From positions 131,929,094 to 131,993,093 of the forward strand of contig NW_024609857.1 of the NCBI RefSeq assembly GCF_016920785.2: DNA of 64,000 nucleotides. Reading direction: 5' to 3'. Within the stretch, counting starts at the first letter, position 1. The number at the start of each line of letters is the position of its first letter. Position numbers and translations under genes: made by a program. The notes under the pieces are model-generated. The model was not told the origin of the DNA, ran no database searches, and saw only the letters and a list, made by a program, of their open reading frames with translations. This stretch comes from Ixodes scapularis (Eukaryota; Arthropoda; Arachnida; Ixodida; Ixodidae). Positions 11,641 through 21,469 of this stretch are shown here, piece by piece.

Positions 11641-12639
11641 AGTGTGTAGCAGGCGCTTTCTGCCCTTAGTGTATGAGGGTGGCTCCTCACACTCCGAAAC
11701 GCGATGCCTAATCTAAGGGCGGCGTCAGCTGACGTGAACTTCTCGTAAAAGGGAAACCCGACAATATCGCCGCGAAATATAGCCGTCACGCATATTGCGG
11801 TGAAAAGCGGAACTATTCAGCGACGCAAGAATTTGCCGTTTCAAAGCCGATTTAAACACAAACGTGATCCTCCAACGGCGCGCATTCGTTAACGCCACAT
11901 CACCTCGTCGTTTGAGATGGCCCGTTCACGGGGCTTTTGTCTTGCTGCTTAAATAGTGTCCTGACGTTGAAAATAGAGAGTGATTGCAATGTGTACGTAA
12001 GAAACAGCAAGCTTACTAGTGCGTGCTCTCACTCGGCAGCGCTAAGCATCTTTTGATGTCAAGACAGTGGAAGACCACGGGAGGGCACCGCCGAGCACAA
12101 CAGCGAAATAGGACAATTCATAAAGCAACAAGAGTGGAAAAAAGCTTCTTCCCACCAAGATCTACCCGACAACTCGAAGTCCTGCTGTCTACCTGCGTGT
12201 GCAAACCGTGACACCGTCCCACGCTTTGCGAGGCTCGACGGTGGCGTGCTGTGCAGAGTAGAGGCGCAAGGAACGACGAAAGGTTGCGGCGCGAGAGCTC
12301 AACTTCAAAATGTTTTTTTTTTCCTCTTTAGAACAAAATTATTTTATCTGATCTTTCAAGAACAAACTGCAATAGACACTTCTGTAAATGTCACCATGTC
12401 TCATATTTTTCTTTGGGCCACCTGAAGGCAGAATTCACGGCTCTTGAAACGGCAAAGCGCAATTTTACACAAATATGGTTGTTTGTTTGCATGATATTTA
12501 GCTGTACGGCCTAAAACTTTCTTTTTATGCAGTGTACCTACAGGGCTGTCAATAAAAATATTTACAGTCACCTGCAGCAACGACAGTGTTTGTAACAAAA
12601 CTCTCAAGAATGCTAAAATTTTTATATACTCCTTATTTT

Positions 12640-12640
<1 letters not shown>

Positions 12641-12672
<32 letters not shown>

Positions 12673-12731
12673 GTAATAATAATAATAATAATAATAAATT
12701 TATTTAATAAAACTAGAATAAAATAATATAA

Positions 12732-12774
<43 letters not shown>

Positions 12775-12830
12775 TTATTTAATAAAACTAAAATAAAATA
12801 AAATAAAAAAAAAAATAATAATAATAATTT
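12641..12830. repeat. (AAT)n microsatellite with duplicated spacer
   Basis: Three AAT tracts are separated by two near-identical spacers containing TTTATTTAATAAAACTA. Slippage explains why the X block is longer here than in copy 2. Confidence 0.9.
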
Positions 12831-12933
12831 GTTTATTTAATGTGCCCAAAAATTGCTTCAAGGCAATATTTATGATGCTTATTACATATCATCCAAATAC
12901 CGTGTGGTTTTTAGGCGAAAATATTCCACTGTT

Positions 12934-12980
12934 CCATAAATATATCTTACTTCTCATGGAGAAGTAAGATATGTTTATGG
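12934..12980. repeat. Hairpin, 22-bp arms, at X/Y junction of copy 1
   Basis: Arms around CATAAATATATCTTACTTC and its inverse are separated by 2 nt, with one mismatch. The matching position in copy 2 also carries a hairpin. Confidence 0.85.
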
Positions 12981-13556
12981 AGAAGTCCACGTCGCCTGAT
13001 GCCGCCCGTCGTTTTTGGCGTCACGTTTGGGAGTTAGAGGGGCCGCCCTCGGGTACAAAGGGCACACGGGCCAGCTATGGCCACGCACTGGCGGTACCTG
13101 CGACTATTACACGATACCCGCCGTTTCTTCCCTTGCAGCCGGAAAGACGGACGAGGGGAAGTGACAGCAAGCTCCGTTCTTTCTTTGTAACCAATCGTGT
13201 CATCTATCGTCGCAGGTGGCGTGCTGTGAGGCGAAGAGGCGTTAAGAAGCGACGCCGGATTGTGGTGCGAGAGTTCAAATTCAAAAACTGTTTTCTCGCT
13301 TTAAACAATAATTACATTGATTGAATTTTGAGAATCAAAAGAGAATCGATTGTTCTTTCAAACCCACTATATTTTGTATTTTTGCTTGAACCGCCTCAGG
13401 GTGAAATAAACGTTTGTTTATGCCTCAAAACGCACTTTTTTTGCAACTTCAGGATTTTTTTTACTGCAAGATATTGAATTTAGCGATTTTAAACATTTTT
13501 TTATACATTATATACCTACAGGGAAGCCGGTAAAAAGTTATTTAAAGTCCCTAGAG

Positions 13557-13558
<2 letters not shown>

Positions 13559-13627
<69 letters not shown>
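13559..13627. repeat. (AT)n microsatellite
   Basis: About 34 uninterrupted AT units lie inside the right arm of long-TIR copy 1. Confidence 0.95.
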
Positions 13628-13631
<4 letters not shown>

Positions 13632-14049
13632 AAAAATGCTAAAGTTTTAAAGAACTTTTTTTAATATTTAATTTAAACCAAACCGCACAAGCCCAACCAC
13701 ATTGTAAGTCGAAACCGTGCAAATGTAAGAAAAATATACTGTTGGATGTGTCATTAAAAAACAAATTTTTTATCAATTATTGAGTGATGCTTTAAAAATT
13801 AAAAACCGCGCTCACGTCATCAAAAACATTTTTTCGTCAAAAATATTTCAGGGAATTACTACGGACATTGCGGCAAAAAGCCATGTTTTTTGTTTTGTTC
13901 TTTAACAACCACAGATGGTCGAGAGCAACGTCTGGGACATTTGATATGGAATGACCGTAATGTCAACAAAGAAACACGGGGTTCCTGCCATATGGCGTGT
14001 CTTGCATGAATGGGAGCAGCGTCTGTCGTTTGTTCATTTGACGTAGGGG

Positions 14050-16290
14050 TTTGAGCGATTAGGTCCAAAGAAAGAAGGGAGCTTGCTGCCGCTTCCCCTT
14101 GTCCGTCTTTCCGGCTACAAGGGAAGAAATGGAGGGTATCGTGTAATAATTGCAGGTGCCGCCAGTGCGTAGCCATTGCAGGCCCGTTGTGCCTTTTGTA
14201 CCCGAGGGCGGCTACTCAAACTCCGAAACGTGACGCCAAAAACGACAGGGCGGCATCAGGCGACGTGGACTTCTCCATGCGTCAGGCGACGCGGACTTCT
14301 CCATGCGTCAGGCGACGTGGACGTCTCCATAAATATATCTTACTTCTTCATGAGAAGTAAGATATATTTATGAAGCAGTGGTATATTTTTGCCTAAAAAC
14401 TACGCGGTATTTTGATTGCTATGTAATAAGCATCATGGATATTGGCATGAGGCAATTTAAACAAAATAAGGAATATATGAGAATTTCAGCATTATTGATA
14501 GTTTTGTTACAAACTACCTAATTGCTGCAGGTGACTGCAAATATTCTTATTGACAACCCCGTAAATGCACTCCAGAAAAACAAAAGGTTTAAGGACAAAC
14601 AATTAAATATCACGCAGACGAAAAACTAAATTTGTGCAATATTGCGTTTTGTAGTTTGAAGAGCCGTCAATTCTGCTTGAGGTGGCCCAAAGAAAAATAC
14701 GAAACATGGTGACATTTATAGTAGAGTTTATTGCCTTTTGTTCTTGAAAGTTTAAATAAAATAATTTTGTTCTAAAGGGGAAAAAAAAAACACATTTTGA
14801 AGTTGAGCTTTCGCGCCGCAACCTTGCGTCGTTCCTTGCGCCTCTTTTCTGCGCAGGAGCCTGGCAAAGCGTGGGACGGTGTCCCGGTGTGCGCACGGGG
14901 GTAGACAGCAGAACCTCGAGTTGTCGTGTACGTCTTGGTGGAAAGAAGCTTTTCTCCATTCTTGTTGCTTTACGGATTTTCCTGTTTCGACTGTTTTGCG
15001 CGGCGGTGTCCTCCTGCGGTGTTCCACTGTCTTGATACCAGCAGATGCTTATCGCTGCCGGGTCAGAGCATCCACTCGTAAGCTTGCTGTTTGTTACGTA
15101 CACATCGCAATCACTCTCTATTTGTAACGTCAGGACACTTTTTAAACAGCAACACAAAAGCCCCGTAAACGGGCCATCTCAAACGACGAGGCGGTTGGAG
15201 GCTCAAGCCTCGTTTGTGTTTAAATCGGCTATGAAACGGCAAATTCTTGCGTCGTTGAATAGTTCCGCTTTTAACCGCAGTACGCGTGACGGCTAGATTT
15301 CGCGGCGTTATTGTCGCGTTTTTCTTTTAGGAGAAGTCCACGTCAGCTGATGCCGCCTGTCGATTCGGCATCGCATTTCGGGGTATGAGGAACCGCCCTC
15401 GGATACAAAGGGCAGAACGGGCCTTCTATGGATACGTACTTGCGGCACCTCCGATTATCAACACGATGCCCGCCGTTTCTTCCCTTGCAGCCGGAAAAAC
15501 GGTCAAGGGGAAGGTGCAGTAAACTCCGTTTTTTCTTTCGATCTAATCGTGTCAGCTATCGTCGCCGGTGGCGTGCTATGCGGCGAAGAGGCGTTAAGAA
15601 GCGACGCCGGGTTGTGGTGCGGGAGTTCAAATTAAAAACAAAAATTGTTTTCTCCCTTTAAACAAAGATTACTTTGATTAAACTTTCAGAATAAAAATAC
15701 AATTGATTGTTCTTCCAAACCCACCATATTTTGCATATTTAGTTGGACCACCTCAGGGCAAAATAAACGGCTGCTTATGCGTGAAAACGCACTTTTTTTT
15801 GCAACTTCAGCATTTTGTTTTACTGCGAGACATTTATTTCAGCGGTATCAATTTTTTTTAAAAGATCATATACCTGCAGGGCAGCCGATAAAAAGTTCTA
15901 TTAAGTTCCCGGGGCATTTAGATATGTTTTAATAAAATAACAAAAAGGATAAAAATTAAAAAGGAGTGTTTAAAAAAATATATATAAACTAAACAGAATT
16001 AAGTGCACAACCCCAACCAGATTGCAAGTGGAAAGCCGTGCAGACTTATAAAAAAGATATTGTTGGGTGATTAATAAAAAAAAAGCAGATTTTTTCATTA
16101 ATTATGGAGTGATACCTAGTTTCACGCTATTTCTAAGAGTTAAAACCGCGATCACACCACCGGAATTTCTTTTTCGTCAAAATCTATTTGAGGGAATGGC
16201 TACAAGGATTGCGGCCATGAATTTTTTTGTAGAAATCAAATTTGGTCGAGCGCGACGTCTGGGACGTTTGACATGGAATGACCCTGCTGC
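14050..16290. mobile_element. Long-TIR (fold-back-like) element, copy 2, inverted relative to copy 1
   Basis: The order is a shortened left arm Y' (about 14050-14340), interior X' (about 14373-15320, reverse complement of 11750-12940), and a full right arm Y (about 15330-16290, the same strand as 12985-13970). The right arms of both copies run to the same endpoint, a shared GGAATGACC word (13963-13971 and about 16275-16283). This sets the element boundary. The left arm's outer 700 bp is missing or replaced. No transposase is seen. Confidence 0.65.
14328..14372. repeat. Hairpin, perfect 20-bp arms, at Y'/X' junction of copy 2
   Basis: CATAAATATATCTTACTTCT pairs perfectly with its inverse across a 5-nt loop. 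It is the counterpart of the hairpin at 12934-12980. Confidence 0.9.
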
Positions 16291-18478
16291 GGCTCGCCGC
16301 AAACGATTATCCGAGACGCAGGCTTTCGACCGAGCTTGCGACGCGTCGTTCCAACGGTTCCTATCGGCTCCGCCCACTTCCGTGACCAGTGCGTGACCAG
16401 TCCTACGATCGGTATATTCGGCGACAACATTTCTTGACAATGCAGTCGAAGGTACAAGCACGCGTTCCCTCTCCCATTTTGAGCGGTGAATACAGCTGTG
16501 CGCGGGCTGTCCTCCTCTCCCCGGAAATGCCAAGAAAAGGAAGAACGACCCTCAACCGGATCCTTGCTCCTGAATAGCCCGCTCCCCAAAACCTGACGTC
16601 CTCATGGCGTTCCTGCTACCTGCGTCGTCATTGGCTGCGGCCATCCGACCCCCGCAACCACCTCTGGACAGTCGATCTCATGCCGCAACGGCGTTCCGAC
16701 GTTGCGACATGACCAAACAAGCCGCGTCCGACCGTCGTCCGACCGCCGTCCGACTGCGTTCGACAATCGGACCGCCTGATAGAACGTCGGACCGGAAGGT
16801 TTCGTCGTACAGGTGTTTCGCGCTTGATGGGGGACGACGGGTGCATCGCTGGTGCGCGTGTCAACCCAACGTAAGCGCCCGATTACGCCGCATCGCGGCG
16901 GCGGTCTGTGAATGGCTCATTACAATATATTCACTCCTGCCTGGCGCCACCCGTACGCGCTACCTCGCCGCGCTACGCCGGCGGCCCAAGAACGCCCTTT
17001 CCGCGCTGTCCCCCCCTGCACCTCGGTTGCAAGCTGTTACGTCACACGGCCGGCGTGAGGGTGCACACATTGGACGCCCTGGGAAGCTCCCGCCCCTGGC
17101 TTTGTAGACCCGTGGGCACCCACGGGATGCTGTTTCGTTCTTCAGCGTGCCACGCCGTTCTTGAGGCGCAGTCGTCTTCAGTGGGCCGTAAGTGCACGGT
17201 GTCGTCGCCCCTGAATGCACAGCATGCATACACAACAAAACGGCTCTGCCGTTTTCCGCACATGGCGCACACGTCCTTCATGCGTAGTGGCTTCAAGTGA
17301 CCTGATCTGCCTGCACCAGGGAGACCCGAGTTTTCGAGAATGTTCACCCCGCGGAAAAGTGCTGCGAGGCTGCATTCCCCTGCTTTGTCAGAGATAACCG
17401 CTGCGCGAAATGTTTACGTTTTTCTTTCAGAATCAGCGTGGCGCGAGCAGCGGTTTCGGCTTATATTCTTAATAGTTTTAATGTATTTAGAGAAATATGA
17501 ATAGAACGAAAGAAACATATGTCAATGATGAGCGCAGTTGCTTTTTATATACGTCTTCCGAAAATCCTGTATTATATTAATAACATTGATGATATCTTTT
17601 AGCATGTTATAGCAATGTTCGAACCCTGTTTGCGAGCTGTGTGGCCCACTTACAATTTTTAATTCCGTTACTTTTTCTTTTTTATTGAGCCGAACATGGC
17701 CTCCTTTCCAACGAAACTTTTACTTATACACTAGAACTTCCTAGGAGATGCCAATATGCCGACTACACCATCGAGTCGCGCGGGAAGTTAAAGGTTAGTT
17801 TTTTTTTAATTATGTTGTTTTTCTTGGCGCCATTGTAAGTTTTTGTTTATTTTTTTTTACTGAAAATTTCCGTTTAGACATCATTTCCAGTCATTTTGTA
17901 CAATAAACAAACTTCGTATTTTGTGTACTCAGTGACCTTTCAAAATGGAAATACGAAACAGTTAAAACCGGCATAGACAGATCTATTTCAACTTCGGATC
18001 CGAACCGAACCTGCATACTTCTCTCTGCATCGGAACCAAAGCAGGAACTAAAAAAAAAAAAAACATGTTGGTTTGACACCTTGTGGAGAAGTGTTGTGAG
18101 TATAGCTTGACGTCTGAAAGTTAATCAGCCCTAATGTGTCCACTGTAGATGATAAATCTGGCCAGCGCAGTGACTGCTGTCCTGGGGCCTATAACGCGCA
18201 TCGTGCAGCGGCGGTATACGACGGCACCCAAATCGAGGCGGGCATGGGTGGGGATCGAGCCAATACCGCCTACAAGACGACCGCTGCGCATGACGTCGTC
18301 GTCTGTGAGTCCCCGACCCACCCCAAGCGGAAAACACACCAAAGCTCAACGAGCGTAGGCCAAAGAGTGGCAGACGCGTGCTTTCGGCGTCACCACAAGC
18401 TAGCGGAGCGCTCGATGTGCGAAGCTGCGAGAAGTCTCTTCTAGCTAGTATTGGGGAATCTCAGTGAGCCGTTCGGAT
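16291..18478. other. Non-coding; TCCGAC-rich repeat near 16.7 kb
   Basis: No gene recognised. The segment about 16720-16800 is built from clustered TCCGACC/GTCCGAC words like those at 1128-1260. A short palindrome CCCGTGGGCACCCACGGG lies at about 17109. Open frames on both strands through 16.2-17.3 kb are GC-rich shadows without domains. Confidence 0.4.
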
Positions 18479-18482
18479 GATT

Positions 18483-18554
18483 CCGATAACGATACCCGAT
18501 ACTCTGCCGCCGCCTTTGGCAGAGCATCGTATCGTTACTATGTATCGTTATCGG
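18483..18554. repeat. Hairpin with 13-bp perfect arms
   Basis: CCGATAACGATAC is inverted at the far end, with an inner TCTGCC/GGCAGA pair. It lies 20 bp upstream of the Gypsy 5' LTR. Function unknown. Confidence 0.75.
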
Positions 18555-18574
18555 GGTACCGCGTGTATCACTGG

Positions 18575-18739
18575 TGTTATGTAGCTGTCTGGCAGCGCCC
18601 CCTACTTGCGGGACAATAGACCCCCGCCAGGGTGCACTCCAGCATCTTGGACTAAGACACAGTCCTTCAACATGGCTGCCCTTCCTTTATGTCTTCCGAT
18701 TTATCCCGACTGGTGATCGGCCGACAACGGGACATAACA
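18575..18739 (+). repeat. Gypsy 5' LTR (165 bp)
   Basis: It begins TGTTATGTAGC and ends GGGACATAACA, with the TG...CA ends of retroelement LTRs. The 3' copy at 28404-28465 plus 31056-31125 aligns to it but lacks about 30 internal bases. Confidence 0.85.
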
Positions 18740-18756
18740 TGGTGTCAGAAGTGGGA
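18740..18756 (+). promoter_or_regulatory. Primer-binding site, tRNA-Leu type
   Basis: TGGTGTCAGAAGTGGGA immediately follows the LTR. It begins with TGG, the complement of tRNA CCA, and matches the 3' acceptor/T-stem sequence typical of eukaryotic tRNA-Leu. The tRNA identity is from general knowledge of tRNA-Leu sequence. Confidence 0.8.
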
Positions 18757-18796
18757 TCATCAACGTAGCAACTCAACGAAGCAGCAGCGCAGTAAA

Positions 18797-18960
18797 ATGA
18801 CATTGCATTTCCACTAACCCAGTCACCTGAGCTGTTCGAACCAGGCAGCGACCCAAAGGAAGCGTGGTTCGAATGGAAGGCCGTCTACGAACTACGTGCT
18901 CTACGAAGCAGCATGCGAATACTCCGCAAAGCGAGCAGCAACAAGACGAGCATTGCTACT
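18797..18960 (+). pseudogene. Gypsy gag N-terminal fragment
   Basis: Downstream of the primer site a frame reads SPELFEPGSDPKEAWFEWK, a tryptophan-rich start like that of Gypsy gag proteins in arthropods. The ATG at 18797 meets a stop after 6 codons, so a frameshift separates them. The fragment ends at the LINE insertion near 18960. Confidence 0.6.
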
Positions 18961-20031
18961 TCACGTATTTACTTATTCTATGCTGCAACCTCATGGAGGT
19001 TTTAGCAGGGTGGACACTGTGGTACAATAAAATACACCAATCTTCACGAAAGAGTACATGCATACATGACAGTATAAAGGCTCGCTGCAAACTATGTCCC
19101 GATCACCAAGCCGGTTCGCACAAGTCACTGGGATACACTTGTAGAAAACATTTCAAAACGCCGCTCAGCTGTTGAAAATTATACATTTTTATCACACTAA
19201 CAAAAACAGAAAATTAATAGGTATAAAATCAATATTCATCAGTTCCCTTGGTGACATGATCGCCTATGAATGGCCAAAAAGAAGAAATAAAGAAATGTAA
19301 GAATTCGATCGTCATCAACACTTCAAAACCTTTATTTGCTTTATTTTCAGCTCAGGGAGACAAATGTGATGCTTATTTTTCGTTCTTAGTCTGCTTTATC
19401 AAGTTGTGATAGGAAGGTCACCACAAAATCACCTCCTACAACTTCTGGACCGAGGCAGGAACTGCCTCGGTCCATTCACGAATTGTGCTAGGACAGTATG
19501 ATTGCGCGAAAACGTCGTTATGGCTAGAATATTCTTTTAATGAAAGCGAGTTAGAACGTCTCGTAACGCGCGGTTAGGAAAATGAAATGCAGTGACTTTT
19601 TTTTTTATTTTTGCTGGCTATTTACTAGTAGGAAAAGAAATTTCAGTTGTTCCCGTTGACGTCTCAAACTGAGGCTTTTAAGATCCGCAGCTGCCATTAG
19701 GGCGGTTGGTGATACTGACCAGCTATACAAACTGTACACAAATCTTGCTGCCTTTCGCTGAATGTGCTCTAGTTTAATTTTCGCTGTTGCAGTGTGAGGG
19801 TCCCAGACTATGGCCGCGTACTCAAGGATGGGCCGTACGTACACGTTAAACGGGAGAATTATTACTTCTGAAGATGAACAGTTTCTGAAAAATCGCCTTA
19901 AGTATCTCAGTTTCTTAAATGCTTTCTTGGTGATATATAGTTTATGTGGTGGTTCCACCTCATGTCGGTTGTAAGCATAACTCCTAAGTATTTAAATGAA
20001 TCTGCCTTATTAAGTTGGGTGTTTTTTCTAG
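18960..20031 (-). pseudogene. LINE 3' fragment (CR1/L2-like), inverted relative to host element
   Basis: On the minus strand the segment SFKYLGVMLTTDMRWNHHI (about 19950-20010) is followed, after a frameshift, by RPILEYAAIVWDPHT (about 19800) and HIQRKAARFVY. This is the conserved C-terminal part of non-LTR reverse transcriptases. The coding part ends near 19605. The 3' UTR runs to 18960 and ends with a small CCTCCATGAGG stem-loop and an ATAAGTAAATA tail, typical of CR1/L2-type ends. 5' truncation is usual for this class. Confidence 0.75.
19447..19473. repeat. Perfect 12-bp hairpin
   Basis: GGACCGAGGCAG and its inverse are separated by 3 nt, within the 3' UTR of the minus-strand LINE. It may be an RNA structure of that element. 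Confidence 0.8.
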
Positions 20032-20113
20032 GTCCGACGGCGCGGAAGATGTTGCAGACCTTCTACTTCCCCGCTCCAGCCGAAGCTGAACAAATCGGAG
20101 ACAAGGTCGCCAA

Positions 20114-20437
20114 GGGATTTGCGGCCTGGTAGGCTGAGCGGCTAAACCTTTCCTGTCTGACCTTGCAGTATTCTTCGAAGACCGAGCTAGCGGAGCGCGG
20201 CTGCCGGCACGGTGTTGGTCACAACCCACAAGATTACTCGTTCGTCGTCGTTTCGAACGGCTTCGCAAGAAGAGGGAACGCCGGCACCGATCTGCTTCTG
20301 CTTCACTGCATCGTCCTTCGGTTTATCTGCACCTACGTCATCAACCAGTTCTACAAAAAGGACTATCGCACCATAGTTCACTGGGATTTGCGGCCTGGTA
20401 GGCTGAGCGGCTAAACCTTTCCTGTCTGACCTTGCAG
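20114..20437 (+). repeat. Direct repeat in LINE 5' UTR (55 bp x 2, 269 bp apart)
   Basis: Identical 55-bp copies lie at 20114-20168 and 20383-20437. They begin GGGATTTGCGGCCTGG and end TCTGACCTTGCAG. The ends look like 3' splice acceptors, and the second is followed by GTGAG, a donor-like word. 5'-UTR monomer repetition is known for promoters of some LINEs. Confidence 0.8.
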
Positions 20438-20518
20438 GTGAGAACTCTGTCCTACTATTCTAGTTAGTCAAACTGTAATGTAAGGCTGCAGATCCCCTGT
20501 GTTTCCTGTCTTCGCGGC

Positions 20519-21469
20519 ATGGGTGTTGACCTGTCCGTTTATCGCGCTCGCATAGGATGTTTTTCCTACTCCCTCTCGCACGGCTCAAGTCGACGCTATC
20601 TCTTTGTTCCGCGGGCATTAGCGTTTGTCCCTAGAGCTCACGTATTGTTATTGGCTTTGTGTCTGTGCAATGTCTTGATCCTTGCCGGTGATGTGGAGTT
20701 GAACCCCGGCCCCGGGGACTTGGATAAACCTCAGAGCACGCTTGAAAAACTTGTTCAGTCTACTGAGCAATACCAACGGGAAAACGCAACAAAACTCTCT
20801 AGCATTGCAGATGGGGTGAAAGATCTGAATGAAAGAGTGACTCATTTAGAAAAAAGGCTAGAGGATTTGGTACGGGTTCAGAACGACGTTGTCGATGTCC
20901 AAGCAAAAATAGCTACTCTGCAAAATGAAGTAAAAACGATATCCGCTACCTGTAACCACCTAAGTAGTATACCAACTAGTTTGGACGCGCTGGATAACCG
21001 ACAACGCCGGAATAACCTGCTATTGAAGGGTCTTCCAGAAGAAGACAAAGAATCGTGGAACAGGTCCGAGCAAATTGTGAAGAACTTTATTCAAACGCAC
21101 CTTGGAATTGAGGCAGGAGAAATTGAGCGCGCTCACCGTCTGGGAGGAAGGCGGGGGGACTACCCTCGTCCGATCATTGTTAACTTCCGTAGCTTTAAAA
21201 AGAAACAGGAAATCCTTGAAAATGCGTCAAAGCTGAAACAACTTGAGAACTTACGTGTTCGGATAGACGAAGACTTTTCACCTAACATTCGTCATGCTCG
21301 AAAAATGCTATGGGAATACGGTAGGCCCCTCCGTTCGCCCCAGACGCGTGTGCGCCTCGTTTTTGACAAGCTTTTCGTTGGCGACCGTATGTTCTTTTAC
21401 AATGCCGAATCAGGTGATGTGATCGAACAAGAAAGAAGAAACTTTATGTCCACACCAACTGAATCATGA
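20519..21469 (+). CDS. LINE ORF1 protein with N-terminal 2A-like motif, coiled coil and RRM-like domain
   Basis: The frame encodes 316 residues from ATG to TGA. Residues 42-57 are hydrophobic and are followed by DVELNPGP (58-65), an exact DxExNPGP 2A consensus. In known cases it makes the ribosome skip between G and P without stopping, so the upstream 64 residues, signal-like in character, would be released from the rest. Residues about 80-150 are heptad-rich (LEKRLEDLVRVQNDV), suggesting a coiled coil. Residues about 160-260 (NNLLLKGLPEED, IVNFRSF, ARKMLWE) resemble the RRM and C-terminal region of LINE ORF1 RNA-binding proteins. These proteins coat the element RNA. The ORF is intact, unlike ORF2. 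Confidence 0.85.
   Translation: MGVDLSVYRARIGCFSYSLSHGSSRRYLFVPRALAFVPRAHVLLLALCLCNVLILAGDVELNPGPGDLDKPQSTLEKLVQSTEQYQRENATKLSSIADGVKDLNERVTHLEKRLEDLVRVQNDVVDVQAKIATLQNEVKTISATCNHLSSIPTSLDALDNRQRRNNLLLKGLPEEDKESWNRSEQIVKNFIQTHLGIEAGEIERAHRLGGRRGDYPRPIIVNFRSFKKKQEILENASKLKQLENLRVRIDEDFSPNIRHARKMLWEYGRPLRSPQTRVRLVFDKLFVGDRMFFYNAESGDVIEQERRNFMSTPTES
20690..20713 (+). other. 2A-like ribosome-skipping motif
   Basis: The codons read DVELNPGP, with the scissile G-P pair at residues 64-65 of ORF1. All invariant residues of the 2A consensus are present. Skipping activity is inferred from the motif. Confidence 0.85.

Larger units (their letters stand above)
11650..13970. mobile_element. Long-TIR (fold-back-like) element, copy 1
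   Basis: The element has the layout Y'-X-Y. Y is a roughly 1-kb block read outward on the right (about 12985-13970). Only about 95 bp of its inverse remains on the left (about 11650-11745). X (about 11750-12950) is the interior. The same blocks recur inverted in copy 2. The interior holds AAT microsatellites, and the X/Y junction carries a hairpin. No transposase is recognisable; arginine-rich frames in Y are not conserved as proteins. Confidence 0.65.

Noticed and set aside
13000..13320. Arginine-rich frames in the long-TIR arms
   Set aside because: They differ between arm copies and are absent where the arm is inverted; not conserved as protein.
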